The notes under the pieces are model-generated. The model saw only the letters and a program-made list of their open reading frames with translations. It had not been told where the DNA came from and ran no database searches. From assembly GCA_020445605.1 (NCBI GenBank), contig JAGRGH010000003.1:62001-126000 (forward strand): a stretch of 64,000 nucleotides of DNA, read 5' to 3'. Below are positions 18,252-32,605 of the stretch, piece after piece; position 1 is the stretch's first letter, and each line of letters opens with the position of its first letter. This stretch comes from Chromatiales bacterium (GTDB taxonomy: Bacteria > Pseudomonadota > Gammaproteobacteria > JAGRGH01). The position numbers and the translations under genes were made by a program.

Positions 18252-19223
18252 TCAGTCCGTGTTTGCGCTCAGGGCCGAGCGCAGACGTGCAACGAAGGCC
18301 TCGCGCAACTCTTCCGGCGCGAGCACTTCGACATCGCCGGCCCAGCGCAGGATGTCGCCAATGAGTTCGCGCGGATCGCGGTAGGGCACTTCGAGTAGCA
18401 GCCGGCCGCCGGCGTCGATCCGGGCGCGTTGGTCCGGATGCCATTGCTCATCGGCGACCCAGCGGGCGGCATCGCCCGAGAACCGCAGTACCGCGACTGC
18501 GTCTGGCGTGCCGGCGAACAGCCCGTAGCTGCCGGTCAGCGCGGCGTCCAGCGCTGTTGCGTCGACCTCGCGCGCGGCCTCCTCGATCTGCTCGACAATC
18601 TGCAGGCGATCGAGCGCGAAGGTGCGTACGCCGTCGCGCAGATGGCACCAGGCATCGAGATACCAGTTGTCGCCGTAATACACCAGTCGCTGCGGTGACA
18701 ATGCGCGTTCAGTCGTCTCGTCGCGCTCGCGGCCGTGATAGAGCACGCGCAGTTGGCGGCGCTGCATCAGCGCCTCGCAGACCGCGCGGAATGCGCCGGG
18801 CGGTGTCGCCCGCGGCATGCGTTGCAGGATGCGTACGCGGCGCACGAGTTCATCGGCCGCGAGGCTTCGCGCTTCGAGCACGCGTTCGATGCGGCTGCGC
18901 AGCGGTGCGATTGCCGCGTCCATCACGCCGGGCTGGATGCTGCCGAGCAACTGGTAGGAGGCCAGCAGTGCGTAGAGTTCGGCCGCGTCCATCCACAGTC
19001 CGGGCAGTTCGTAGAGCGCGCGGACCTTCGCGTCGTACCAATAACCGCGCTGTGCGCGGTCATAGACGATCGGCGCGCCCACCTCCTCGCGCAGTTCGCG
19101 AATCGCGCGCTTCACGCCCTGTTCGTCGGTGTCCAGCCGCTCGGCGAGCGCGCGTGCGGACAGCGGTACACGCCGGTCTTTCAGAAGCTGGTGCAGTTTG
19201 AGCAGGCGGTGGAACGGGGACAT
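18252..19223 (-). CDS. WYL domain transcriptional regulator (YafY/PafC-like)
   Basis: 323 aa. An N-terminal type-11 helix-turn-helix (HQLLKDRRVPLSARALAERLDTDEQGVKRAIRELREEVGAPI, about residues 11-52) is followed by a WYL domain in which LSPQRLVYYGDNWYLDAWCH (about 190-210) carries the WYL-type sequence, and by a C-terminal WCX-like extension. WYL regulators sense nucleic acid or other ligands and often respond to stress or defend against DNA elements. It is divergent from the amgK-like gene with 81 bp between starts, so it could regulate itself or that gene. Confidence 0.87.
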   Translation of the reverse strand: MSPFHRLLKLHQLLKDRRVPLSARALAERLDTDEQGVKRAIRELREEVGAPIVYDRAQRGYWYDAKVRALYELPGLWMDAAELYALLASYQLLGSIQPGVMDAAIAPLRSRIERVLEARSLAADELVRRVRILQRMPRATPPGAFRAVCEALMQRRQLRVLYHGRERDETTERALSPQRLVYYGDNWYLDAWCHLRDGVRTFALDRLQIVEQIEEAAREVDATALDAALTGSYGLFAGTPDAVAVLRFSGDAARWVADEQWHPDQRARIDAGGRLLLEVPYRDPRELIGDILRWAGDVEVLAPEELREAFVARLRSALSANTD

Positions 19224-19304
19224 CGGGCGAATTCGTCCAAAACTGGAGGGCCGGGCGCAAAGGTTCTACCATGCCCGCCCGTTTCCGTGCTCGCTCAACC
19301 GCCC

Positions 19305-20312
19305 ATGTCGCAGGACCCGCGTCTCGACGAACTCACCGAATGGACCCGCGCCACGCTCGGCGCGGGCGCGCTCGCGATCGCGCCGGCCTCGGGCGATGCG
19401 AGCTTCCGCCGCTACTTTCGCGCTGTGGCGGACGGCCGGAGCTGGATCGTCATGGATGCCCCGCCGGAGCGTGAGAACGTCACCCCGTTCATCGCGGTCG
19501 CCGAGACCCTGGCGCGGGCCGGTGTGCAAGTGCCGCGCCTGCATGCCATCGACCGTGATCGCGGCTACCTGCTGCTCGATGATCTGGGCAGCCGGCTGTA
19601 CCTGCCGGCGCTGACGAACGCCACGGCCGACGGGCTGTATGGCGACGCACTGGGTGCGCTTGCGACGATGCAGGCCGCCGCGCCCTGCGCTGACCTGCCG
19701 CCGTACGACGAGGCGCTGCTGCGCCGCGAGATGGCGCTGTTTCCGGACTGGCTGCTCGGGCGCCATCTGGGCCTTGAACCTGAAGCGGCGGAGCGTTCGG
19801 TGTGGGAGGTCGTGCAGGACATACTCGTCGCCAACGCGCTCGAACAGCCGCGCGTGTTCGTGCACCGCGACTATCACTCGCGCAATCTCATGTGCGTGGA
19901 TGCACGCAATCCCGGCGTGCTGGATTTTCAGGACGCCGTCTGCGGCCCGGTGACCTATGATCTGGTCTCGCTGCTCAAGGACTGCTACATTGCGTGGCCG
20001 CGTGCACGGGTCGTCGACTGGGCGATGGGTTATTTCCGGCTCGCCGCCGCGCGTGGCGTGCTGGACGCGTCACTCGAAATGCGCTGGCTGCGCTGGTTCG
20101 ATCTGATGGGTGTGCAGCGTCATCTCAAGGCCGCGGGCATCTTCGCGCGGCTCAACCACCGCGACGGCAAGGCCGGCTACCTGCCGGACATCCCTCGTAC
20201 GCTCGGCTACATCACGGCGATCGCCGATGAATATCCCGAACTCGGCGGTCTCGCGGCGATGATCGAGCGTCACGTCGCGCCGCACTACGCAGCGCTCAGG
20301 GCAGGACGCTAG
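19305..20312 (+). CDS. amgK: AmgK-like N-acetylmuramate/N-acetylglucosamine kinase
   Basis: 335 aa, aminoglycoside-phosphotransferase fold. SGDASFRRYFR (about residues 27-37), the catalytic-loop HRDYHSRNLM and the LDFQDAVCGPVTYDLVSLLKDCYI segment match AmgK, the anomeric sugar kinase of the peptidoglycan recycling route that bypasses de novo UDP-MurNAc synthesis. Its usual partner murU is not adjacent. An earlier in-frame start would run under the WYL gene and is rejected. The TAG stop (20310-20312) is contributed by the first bases of an inserted repeat element. Confidence 0.8.
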   Translation: MSQDPRLDELTEWTRATLGAGALAIAPASGDASFRRYFRAVADGRSWIVMDAPPERENVTPFIAVAETLARAGVQVPRLHAIDRDRGYLLLDDLGSRLYLPALTNATADGLYGDALGALATMQAAAPCADLPPYDEALLRREMALFPDWLLGRHLGLEPEAAERSVWEVVQDILVANALEQPRVFVHRDYHSRNLMCVDARNPGVLDFQDAVCGPVTYDLVSLLKDCYIAWPRARVVDWAMGYFRLAAARGVLDASLEMRWLRWFDLMGVQRHLKAAGIFARLNHRDGKAGYLPDIPRTLGYITAIADEYPELGGLAAMIERHVAPHYAALRAGR

Positions 20313-20395
20313 GGAAGCTCTGATCAATCCGTCCCGGATTGCCAGAGCGGCACGTCCATGTGCCGCGGGAAACTCTGACAATTCAGAGTTTCCCT
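20311..20395. repeat. 85-bp MITE-like repeat, short copy (family B)
   Basis: The ends are inverted repeats: AGGGAAGCTCTGA on the left against AGGGAAACTCTGA read from the right. CTAG borders both sides. It matches the element at 41459-41612 at 82 of 85 positions but lacks its 69-bp central block. An inner hairpin CGGCAC-GTCCAT-GTGCCG is shared. The left junction forms the stop codon of the amgK-like gene. Confidence 0.8.
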
Positions 20396-20439
20396 AGCGG
20401 CGAAGACGGGCGGACTGCCGCCACTGGGCCTGTGGGCGG

Positions 20440-21228
20440 CTACTGCCGCTGCGCGGCTTCCTCCTGCGCGTCCTGCAACGCCAGTTTCTCCGCGTTACGG
20501 CGGGCGATCGCCTCCCAGTCGATGTTGTTGCATGCTTCGCAGGGCTCCTTGTGGATGCCGAGCCTGCACATCAGCGCGTAGACCTTGCAGCCCACGCAAA
20601 AACCGATCACCGATTCGAGCCACATGAACGCGAGACAGACCCAGATCATCGTGTTGGGTATCCACGCCGGCATGTAGTTCTCGGTGGTGGGCAACACCTG
20701 CTTGCCGCGTATGGCGTTCACCCACTCCGCGAACGTATCCGGGTTGAAGAACACCAGACAGAGACTCATCAGGCTGATGCCGATGATCCATGCATATCGT
20801 TTGGGTACCAATGGTTTCCAGACCGGGTCCTTGTTTCGCGCCAGTACGGTCGCGAGCAGGATCGTCGGCGAAAGCCGCGAGGTGATGACGAACATGCTTG
20901 CGAACAGTTCGAACAGGCCGTAGATCAGAATCCACGACTGCGTGCTGTACTCGAACACGCGGCGGGTGGCGTCCACGCGATAGATCGTACGGCCGTCCCA
21001 GTCGGTCTCGTAGGTATCGGTGGCCGTGTTGATGATCGGTTCCCAGGTCGGCATGTAGGCCACGTCGTACAGGGTCAGGCCCATGTACAGGGGGATCGCC
21101 AGAAAGATGCCGGCACGGATGCGGATCGCGACATCGTTGACGTAGATGTCGTGCTCGTTCGTATCGCGGAACCACAGATTGCGAAAGGTTTTGACGACTT
21201 CCTTCGTGAATCGCTTCATAAGAGTCAT
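20440..21228 (-). CDS. DUF4395-like membrane protein
   Basis: 262 aa from the ATG at 21228, which has a GAGGAG site 9 nt upstream. An upstream frame extension lacks support. Four to five hydrophobic segments follow a conserved-looking NDVAIRIRAGIFLAIPLYMGLTLY. The late motif LESVIGFCVGCKVYALM resembles the GFCxGC signature of DUF4395 proteins, and a further Cys pair (PCEACNN) follows near the C-terminus. The four cysteines could bind a metal or form redox pairs. Function unknown. GC is somewhat lower than in neighbours. Confidence 0.7.
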   Translation of the reverse strand: MTLMKRFTKEVVKTFRNLWFRDTNEHDIYVNDVAIRIRAGIFLAIPLYMGLTLYDVAYMPTWEPIINTATDTYETDWDGRTIYRVDATRRVFEYSTQSWILIYGLFELFASMFVITSRLSPTILLATVLARNKDPVWKPLVPKRYAWIIGISLMSLCLVFFNPDTFAEWVNAIRGKQVLPTTENYMPAWIPNTMIWVCLAFMWLESVIGFCVGCKVYALMCRLGIHKEPCEACNNIDWEAIARRNAEKLALQDAQEEAAQRQ

Positions 21229-21956
21229 TTGGTGGCGCTCCTCTCGTTCGTCTGCCGATCGCTGCGCTTGCGGTGCGCCAGACATGGCGATCGGGCTGTC
21301 GTTGTTTAAGTTCTTCGGGCGCGCGATCCGTTCCACGACCGGCGCCGATCAGTGCTCTGCTGGCAAGATGCGGGCCATGGGGCATCTTGCGCCGCGGGCC
21401 GCGGTTTTGCGAGCGCGTGTTCGATGAACGGGCGTTGCAGGCGGCTTGATCGAACTGCACAAGGCAACGCCGGAGGTTGCAATCTGCAACAGCCGGCGGC
21501 GGCTGCAATGAAAAGCCAATCCGAGCGATGGCGTTCGCCGGGGCGTGCCGTCAGGATGCCGGGCGGCGCGCGGGCCGGATCTCGCTGTCACCTTTGCCCG
21601 GTCATGCAGGTCTGTAGATCGAGGCGCGTGCGACTGGCCAGCCCCACCGGCCGGATGCGTGGGCCTCGGCTCCGAAGCGACTGCGCTGGATTGCGTGTCG
21701 CTGTCCTGTGACCCCCAGGAATAAAGGCCCGCTTTTCCACCCAGTGCGGGTCCGCATTCCAGTCCTTGCCTGGTCCGCCCCGGCGGGCCAGGCATTTTTT
21801 TAGCCTGACCCTGCGCCCCGCAGACCCAGGGCGTTCGGTCTCTGCGGGTTCGTTCGGTTACCTTCGGGGATGCTCATTTCGTTCCCTGTCTCGCGGAAAC
21901 GTCCGGTGATATTCTCGCCGGTCTGGAGGCCAGTCGCGGGTGCGATTGCGGCGGAT
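21229..21956. other. Gene-free stretch with hairpins; possible small RNA locus
   Basis: No open frame here looks coding. GCAAGATGC at about 21362 pairs with GCATCTTGC about 10 nt later. A second hairpin of the form GCCGG..GTTGCA/TGCAAC..CCGGC lies near 21470-21500. A strong intrinsic terminator on the plus strand lies at 21767-21801 although no protein gene precedes it on that strand. Several GGA triplets occur upstream of it. A small RNA transcribed rightward is the simplest reading, but no known RNA family was recognised. Confidence 0.4.
21767..21801 (+). terminator. Strong Rho-independent terminator
   Basis: Left arm TGCCTGGTCCGCC (21767-21779), 2-nt spacer, right arm GGCGGGCCAGGCA (21782-21794). 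This gives a 13-bp stem with one G-U pair, directly followed by seven T residues (21795-21801). It reads rightward. The nearest upstream protein gene on the plus strand ends at 20312, so it probably ends an unannotated transcript. Confidence 0.85.
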
Positions 21957-22460
21957 ATGGGTCGCAAATCAACGCTTCGAAAATGGATCGCCCGTGCAAG
22001 TCTCGCGGTGTTCTGTGTCCTGTTTCTTGGTCTGAGCTACCTCACCGCGAAAGAAGGCGTGAGCGAGTATGCGCGCCTCGCGCGTCTGGAACTCGACGGC
22101 GTAGCCGTGACCGGCACGATCAGCCACGTGGAAATCGAAAAGCGGCGGCCGGTGATCGCGTCCACGGGCAAGGAAGATCGCACACGCTGGGAATACCTGC
22201 GCATGGCGACCATCCGCTACGGGTATGAAGATCGCGTCTTCGAGTCAGACGTTCGCTACTGGCTCACCGACTCGTTCGAAAATGCCCAGGTGGGTGACCC
22301 GTATCCGCTGCTGATCCTGCCGGATGATCCCGAGCGGACCTGGGCGCCGCACCTCGTCGCGGGTGCCTCGTTCGCCGTGTTCGCAACCCCGGCTCTGCTG
22401 CTGCTCGCGGCCGCGCTGTGCGGATTTGGCGCGGCGTATCGTCCACTCTGGGCGCGTTAA
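21957..22460 (+). CDS. DUF3592-like membrane protein
   Basis: 167 aa from ATG 21957; an upstream start at 21870 would add 29 residues. One helix lies at each end (ASLAVFCVLFLGLSYLTAKEG and GASFAVFATPALLLLAAALCGFG). They enclose a periplasmic beta-rich part with DGVAVTGTISHVEIEK and VGDPYPLLILPDDPER, the layout of DUF3592 proteins. Function unknown. It is convergent with fadH. Confidence 0.65.
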   Translation: MGRKSTLRKWIARASLAVFCVLFLGLSYLTAKEGVSEYARLARLELDGVAVTGTISHVEIEKRRPVIASTGKEDRTRWEYLRMATIRYGYEDRVFESDVRYWLTDSFENAQVGDPYPLLILPDDPERTWAPHLVAGASFAVFATPALLLLAAALCGFGAAYRPLWAR

Positions 22461-22531
22461 TCGAGGCACGTGCAGCGCGCCGTTCGCAGTCTCAGGCGCG
22501 GAAACCCGGCGCGCGGTACGCACCCTGCGTG

Positions 22532-25673
<3,142 letters not shown>

Positions 25674-25689
25674 GGTCCCGGCATCCAGC

Positions 25690-27006
25690 TCAGCGCTTGA
25701 CGCGGCACTCGGCCGAGGCCGCATGGGCCTCCAGGCCTTCGCCGCGCGCGAGCGTCATCGCGACGCGCCCGAGCGTGTCCGCGCCATTCGGCGAGCACTC
25801 GATCAGGCTCGAACGCTTCTGGAAGTCGTACACCCCGAGCGGCGAGGAGAAGCGCGCCGTGCGCGAGGTCGGCAGCACGTGGTTCGGGCCCGCGCAGTAG
25901 TCGCCGAACACCTCGGCGGTGTGCCGGCCCATGAAGATCGCGCCGGCATGGCGGATGTTCTTTGCGAGCGCCGCGGGATCGGCGACCGACAGTTCGAGAT
26001 GCTCGGGCGCGATGTGGTTGGCGAGCTCGGCCGCGTGCGCGAGATCGCGAACCTGGATCAGCGCGCCGCGACGCTCCAGCGACGCGCGGATGATTTCGGC
26101 GCGCGGCATCTCGCGGATGCGGCGCTCGACCGCGACCGTGACGGCATCCAAGAATGCGGCATCGGGAGAGAGCAGGATGGCCTGTGCGTCCTCGTCGTGC
26201 TCGGCCTGCGAGAACAGGTCGACGGCGATCCAGTCCGGGTCGGTTCCGCCATCGCAGATCACGAGGATCTCCGACGGGCCGGCGATCATGTCTATGCCGA
26301 CGCGGCCGAAGACCTGCCGCTTGGCGTTGGCGACCCAGGCATTGCCGGGGCCGACGATCTTGTCGACGCCCGGGATGGACTGCGTGCCCCAGGCCAGCGC
26401 CGCGACGGCCTGCGCGCCGCCGACGCGGAACGCGCGATCGACCCCGGCGACCGCAGCCGCGGCCAGCACGAGTTCGTTCAGCACGCCGTCCGGGGTCGGC
26501 GCGACCATGACGATCTCGCCGACGCCGGCGACATGCGCCGGGATTGCGTTCATCAGCACCGACGACGGATACGCGGCCTTGCCACCGGGCACGTAGAGGC
26601 CCGCGCGGTCCAGTGGTGCGACCTGCTGGCCGAGCACCGTGCCGTCGGCCTCGGTTACGGTCCAGGGCTCGATGCGCTGGCGTTCGGCGTAGCGGCGGAT
26701 GCGCGCGGCCGCGGTTTCCAGCGCCTCGCGCTGCGCGGCGTCGATGCGTGTGAGCGCCTCGGCCAGACGTTCGCGCGGCAGTTCCAGTGCGGCCGCATCG
26801 GCGGGCTGCCAGCGGTCGAAGCGGCCCGTGTAGTCGATCAGCGCGGCGTCGCCGCGGTCGCGGACATCCTGGATGATGGCGGCGACCTTGGTCTCGAGTT
26901 CCGCGTCGGCGACCGATTCCCATGCCAGCAGCGCGTCGAGCTCGCGCATGAAGTCGGGCGCGCTGGCGTCGAGCCGGCGCAGGCGAACCGTGGTGTTGCT
27001 GGTCAT
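25690..27006 (-). CDS. hisD: Histidinol dehydrogenase
   Basis: 438 aa, usual length. Signatures include [41 protein letters not shown]-like Gly-rich sequence, [12 protein letters not shown], the zinc-site [24 protein letters not shown], and [14 protein letters not shown]. It carries out the two final NAD-dependent oxidations from histidinol to histidine. It follows hisG by 21 bp in the same transcript. Confidence 0.97.
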   Translation of the reverse strand: MTSNTTVRLRRLDASAPDFMRELDALLAWESVADAELETKVAAIIQDVRDRGDAALIDYTGRFDRWQPADAAALELPRERLAEALTRIDAAQREALETAAARIRRYAERQRIEPWTVTEADGTVLGQQVAPLDRAGLYVPGGKAAYPSSVLMNAIPAHVAGVGEIVMVAPTPDGVLNELVLAAAAVAGVDRAFRVGGAQAVAALAWGTQSIPGVDKIVGPGNAWVANAKRQVFGRVGIDMIAGPSEILVICDGGTDPDWIAVDLFSQAEHDEDAQAILLSPDAAFLDAVTVAVERRIREMPRAEIIRASLERRGALIQVRDLAHAAELANHIAPEHLELSVADPAALAKNIRHAGAIFMGRHTAEVFGDYCAGPNHVLPTSRTARFSSPLGVYDFQKRSSLIECSPNGADTLGRVAMTLARGEGLEAHAASAECRVKR

Positions 27007-27027
27007 GAATGCGTCGCCCGCAGCGGC

Positions 27028-29225
<2,198 letters not shown>

Positions 29226-29229
<4 letters not shown>

Positions 29230-29837
29230 GCCGGCGACTCCGCCGCATTGCGGTCGCGCATGCGCTCGATGAGGCTGTCCGGTCCGTGGCGGCGGATATG
29301 GCTTGCGAAGCTGCGTCGATAGGTCGATACAACGCTGACGCCCTCGATCGACATGTCGTAGACCTTCCAGCCCGACTCGCCGTAGTGCAGGCGGTAGTCG
29401 ATCGCGAGCGGCGGTGCGCCGCCCTCGATGATCTTGGTGCGCACCATGACGTCGTCGTCGCCGGGGTTCAGGCGCAGCGGTGAGACGTTGATCAGCTGGT
29501 CGCGAAACTCCAGCAGGGCCTTTGCATAGGTCGAGATCAGCAGGGTCCGGAACAGCGCCGTGAACTCCGCGCGCGAGGCCTCGTTGAAGCGGCGCTGGTA
29601 GTTGCCCAGGGCATAGCTCGCCATGCGCTCGAAGTCGAAATGCGGCACGATCAGCCGGTCGACCAGCGCGGCCAGTTCGCTCGGGGACTGTTCGATGCTG
29701 GCGCGGCGCTCGCGTAGTTCCGCGATCACCGCGGAGGTCGTGCCTTCCACCAGCGCGCGCGGGTCCCCGCGTTCGGCGGCGGCGCTGCCTGCGAACGCGA
29801 TCAGCAGCAGGACAAGGGCGCGGCTGGTTGTGATCAC
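29226..29837 (-). CDS. mlaC: MlaC, periplasmic phospholipid-binding shuttle
   Basis: 203 aa with a signal peptide (ALVLLLIAFAGSAAA) and the MlaC/Ttg2D fold: LIVPHFDFERMASYALGNYQRR and a late IDYRLHYGESGWKVYDMSIEGVS, the WKVYDxxxEGVS signature. It carries phospholipids between MlaA-OmpC at the outer membrane and MlaFEDB at the inner membrane. The GTG start at 29837 overlaps mlaD by 4 nt. Confidence 0.93.
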
Positions 29838-30322
29838 AACGGGGGCGGCGGCAGCGGCGAGGATTCCTGGGTCTTGGAGAACAGGAACTGCCCGATCAGT
29901 CGCTCCAGCACCAGGGCGGATTGCGTCAGGCGCAGTTCCGAGCCTTCCTTGAGGTTGTCGTTCGCACCGCCGGGCTCGATGCCGACGTACTGCTCGCCGA
30001 GCAGGCCGGCCGTGTAGATGCTCGCGTTCGAATCGGACGGAAGCGTGTTGTAACGCTCGGCGATCAGCATCGTGACGACGGCCTCGAAGGTGGTCTTGTC
30101 GAAGTCGATCGACTCGACCTGGCCGACCTTCACGCCGGCGACCGTGACCGGCGCGCGCGGTTTCAGCGAGCCGACATTGTCGAAGCGCGCCGTCACGCGG
30201 TAGCCGGCCTCGGGGCGAAAGCTCGCGAGGTTACTGACCTGCATTGCCAGGAAGAACAGCGCGGCCAGACCGACCGCGACGAACACACCCACGCCGATCT
30301 CGGCGCTGCGGGAAACTTCCAT
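29834..30322 (-). CDS. mlaD: MlaD, MCE-domain subunit of the lipid transporter
   Basis: 162 aa. One N-terminal transmembrane helix (IGVGVFVAVGLAALFFLAMQV) is followed by one MCE domain (YRVTARFDNVGSLKPRAPVTVAGVKVGQV). A short C-terminal helix and a proline-rich end (SSPLPPPPL) complete it. MlaD forms a hexameric periplasmic ring that holds phospholipid. It lies 3 bp after mlaE. Confidence 0.95.
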   Translation of the reverse strand: MEVSRSAEIGVGVFVAVGLAALFFLAMQVSNLASFRPEAGYRVTARFDNVGSLKPRAPVTVAGVKVGQVESIDFDKTTFEAVVTMLIAERYNTLPSDSNASIYTAGLLGEQYVGIEPGGANDNLKEGSELRLTQSALVLERLIGQFLFSKTQESSPLPPPPL

Positions 30323-30325
30323 CGC

Positions 30326-31111
30326 TCAATCTCCGAACATCAGGGCGGTCAGGACGAAGTCCAGCGCCAGCACGGCGAATGCCGTATGCACCACGGTGCG
30401 CGTGGTCGAACGGCTGACGCCGGCCGAGGTCGGCACGGCATCGTAGCCCTCGAACAACGCGATCCACAACGCGACGAAACCGAACACGACGCTCTTGATC
30501 ACGCCGTTGCCGATATCGTCGAACAGATCGATCTTGGCCTGCGTCTGGGACCAGAACGCGCCGGCATCGACGCCGAGCAGTCCGACGCCGACGAAGTAGC
30601 CGCCGAACACACCGACCGCCGAGAACATCGCGGCGAGCAGCGGCACGGACAGAAAGCCGGCGATGAACCGCGGCGCGAGCACGCGGCGCATCGGGTCCAC
30701 GGCCATCATTTCGAGCGCGGCGAGCTGTTCGGTGGCCTTCATCAGACCGATTTCGGCGGTCAGCGACGAACCCGCGCGACCGGCGAACAGCAGCGCCGTG
30801 ACGACCGGCCCGAGCTCGCGCACCAGCGACGCGGCGACCAGCACGCCGAGCGTCTGCTCGGTGCCGAAGCGCGACAGGATGTAGTAGCCCTGAAGCCCCA
30901 GCACCATGCCGACGAACAGCCCGGCGAGTCCGATGAGCGCCACGGTGAGCACGCCGATCGACCAGAACTGCGCGAGCAGCACGCGCACGCGTGGCAGCGA
31001 AGGCGGTATGGCGCGCAGCACCGCGAACAGGAACAGCGTGCCGCGACCGAGCCGGCCGACCGTGTCCATGCCGCTGCGACCGAGGCGCGAGAGGATGCCG
31101 ACCGGGCTCAA
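30326..31111 (-). CDS. mlaE: MlaE, permease subunit of the lipid transporter
   Basis: 261 aa, five to six helices. GLAGLFVGMVLGLQGYYILSRFG and the conserved RELGPVVTALLFAGRAGSSLTAEIG segment, which contacts the ATPase, identify the family. The start is a TTG overlapping the mlaF stop (TTGA), indicating translational coupling. Confidence 0.95.
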   Translation of the reverse strand: MSPVGILSRLGRSGMDTVGRLGRGTLFLFAVLRAIPPSLPRVRVLLAQFWSIGVLTVALIGLAGLFVGMVLGLQGYYILSRFGTEQTLGVLVAASLVRELGPVVTALLFAGRAGSSLTAEIGLMKATEQLAALEMMAVDPMRRVLAPRFIAGFLSVPLLAAMFSAVGVFGGYFVGVGLLGVDAGAFWSQTQAKIDLFDDIGNGVIKSVVFGFVALWIALFEGYDAVPTSAGVSRSTTRTVVHTAFAVLALDFVLTALMFGD

Positions 31112-31923
31112 GGCTGTGCCCCGAACAGGTCTTCGGCGTAGTCGGCGGCCGGGTAGTGAAAGGCCACCGGGCCGTCCGGCAGGGCATGCAGGAACTGGTC
31201 GGTGAACGCGCTGGCGCCCTGTTCGAGCTGCTGCGGCGTGCCGTGCTCGACGATGCGTCCGCCGGCGATCAGGTAGGCGTAGTCGGCGATCGAAAGTGTC
31301 TCGTCGACATCGTGCGAGACGATGATGCTGGACAGTCGCGCCGCGTCGTTCAGCTTGTGAATGAGCCGGATCAGCACGCCCATGGTGATCGGGTCCTGGC
31401 CCGTGAAGGGCTCGTCGTAGAGGATCATCATCGGGTCGAGTGCGATCGAGCGCGCCAGCGCCACGCGCCGCGCCATACCGCCGGAGAGCTGCGCAGGCAT
31501 CAGTTCGCGAGCGCCGCGCAGGCCCACCGCCTGGAGTTTTGCGAGCACCAGGTGTTGGATCAGCTCGGGCGTCAGGTTCGTGTGCTCGCGCAGCGGAAAC
31601 GCCACGTTGTCGTAGACGTTCATGTCGGTCAGCAGCGCGCCGCTCTGGAACAGCATGCCGATGCGCTTGCGCAGTTCGAACAGCTCGGCGCGCGGCAGCC
31701 GGTGCACGTCCACGCCATCCACGCGGACGGTCCCAGCGGTGGGCTTGAGCTGCCCGGAGATCAGTTTCAGGAGGGTCGTCTTGCCGGTGCCGCTCGGCCC
31801 CATGATGGCCGTGATGGCGCCGCGCCGGATGTCCAGATCAATGCCGTCAAAGATCACGCGGGAGCCGTGCGCGAAGCGCAGGCCGCGGACCTCGACCAGC
31901 ACATCGGTCGGTTCGGCACTCAT
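31108..31923 (-). CDS. mlaF: MlaF, ATPase subunit of the lipid transporter
   Basis: 271 aa ABC ATPase. Walker A is GPSGTGKTT (about residues 43-51), the signature is LSGGMARRVALARS, Walker B is ILYDEPFTGQDP, and the switch His is IIVSHD. It powers phospholipid movement that maintains outer-membrane lipid asymmetry. It is first in the run mlaFEDCB-murA-hisGDC-fadH. The 103 bp upstream should hold the main promoter, which I could not define. Confidence 0.96.
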   Translation of the reverse strand: MSAEPTDVLVEVRGLRFAHGSRVIFDGIDLDIRRGAITAIMGPSGTGKTTLLKLISGQLKPTAGTVRVDGVDVHRLPRAELFELRKRIGMLFQSGALLTDMNVYDNVAFPLREHTNLTPELIQHLVLAKLQAVGLRGARELMPAQLSGGMARRVALARSIALDPMMILYDEPFTGQDPITMGVLIRLIHKLNDAARLSSIIVSHDVDETLSIADYAYLIAGGRIVEHGTPQQLEQGASAFTDQFLHALPDGPVAFHYPAADYAEDLFGAQP

Positions 31924-32026
31924 GGTCGGGACGGGTGGGACACCAAAACTGGATTGGACCGCGAATTTTCGCCAATGGCGGCCCGCGGGACAAGCGCGGG
32001 CGTATGACGGCGACTGGACCGGAGTC

Positions 32027-32605
32027 CTAAATCAGCCCGGCAATCGTGTTTGCTGCGTGCAGTGTGGCAGGGGTGTCGACCGCCGGGGTGAAAAAAAGAT
32101 AGCCATGCTCGCTCGCGCCGGCCAGCGTCCGTGTGCGCTCGATTACCGCCCGCAGCGCCGGCAGGTCGCGGGTGCTGAGGTTGGTGGCCAGGATCGCGGA
32201 GCCGAACACCCGCAGCCCCGCCTCGGCGTGGCCGGTCTCGACCGGTGGGCCGTCCGGCAGGGCGCCGTGGGCGGCGGCCGCGGCGCAGGCGCCCTCGCAG
32301 AGCACGCCGGCCAGCCGCCCGCCAAGCCCTGAGGCCGCGCGGGTCAGCGCGGCGCCGGGCGCGCCCGGCAGCGTGCCGGCGTCGGCGTGCAGCCAGAACC
32401 GGAACGCCGGGCTCACCAGATCGGCCCACCCGGCCCAGGTCTGGTCGGTGGCGTTCCACCACAGTCTCTGCGGCACGAGCACCGTCGAGAATTCGTTCGC
32501 GTAGTAGCCGAGCCGCCAGTCCTCCGGCAGATCGTCCGGATAAAAGCCGTTGCGCCACTCGGGCTCGTCCCAGCCCAGCGCCCCGACCCGCACGAGCCCG
32601 CTCAC
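32027..32605 (-). CDS. DUF72-like TIM-barrel protein, divergent
   Basis: 192 aa. The start, LVRVGALGWDEPEWRNGFYPDDLPEDWRLGYYANEFSTVLVP, follows the DUF72 pattern (GTSGW..PEWRG.FYP...LAYYA..F..VEIN). The rest is shorter and diverged from typical 230-300-residue DUF72 proteins, and the usual VEINST sequence is replaced by VLVPQR. Function of DUF72 is unknown. The GTG start overlaps the folA stop (GTGA), so it is coupled to folA. Confidence 0.65.
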   Translation of the reverse strand: MSGLVRVGALGWDEPEWRNGFYPDDLPEDWRLGYYANEFSTVLVPQRLWWNATDQTWAGWADLVSPAFRFWLHADAGTLPGAPGAALTRAASGLGGRLAGVLCEGACAAAAAHGALPDGPPVETGHAEAGLRVFGSAILATNLSTRDLPALRAVIERTRTLAGASEHGYLFFTPAVDTPATLHAANTIAGLI

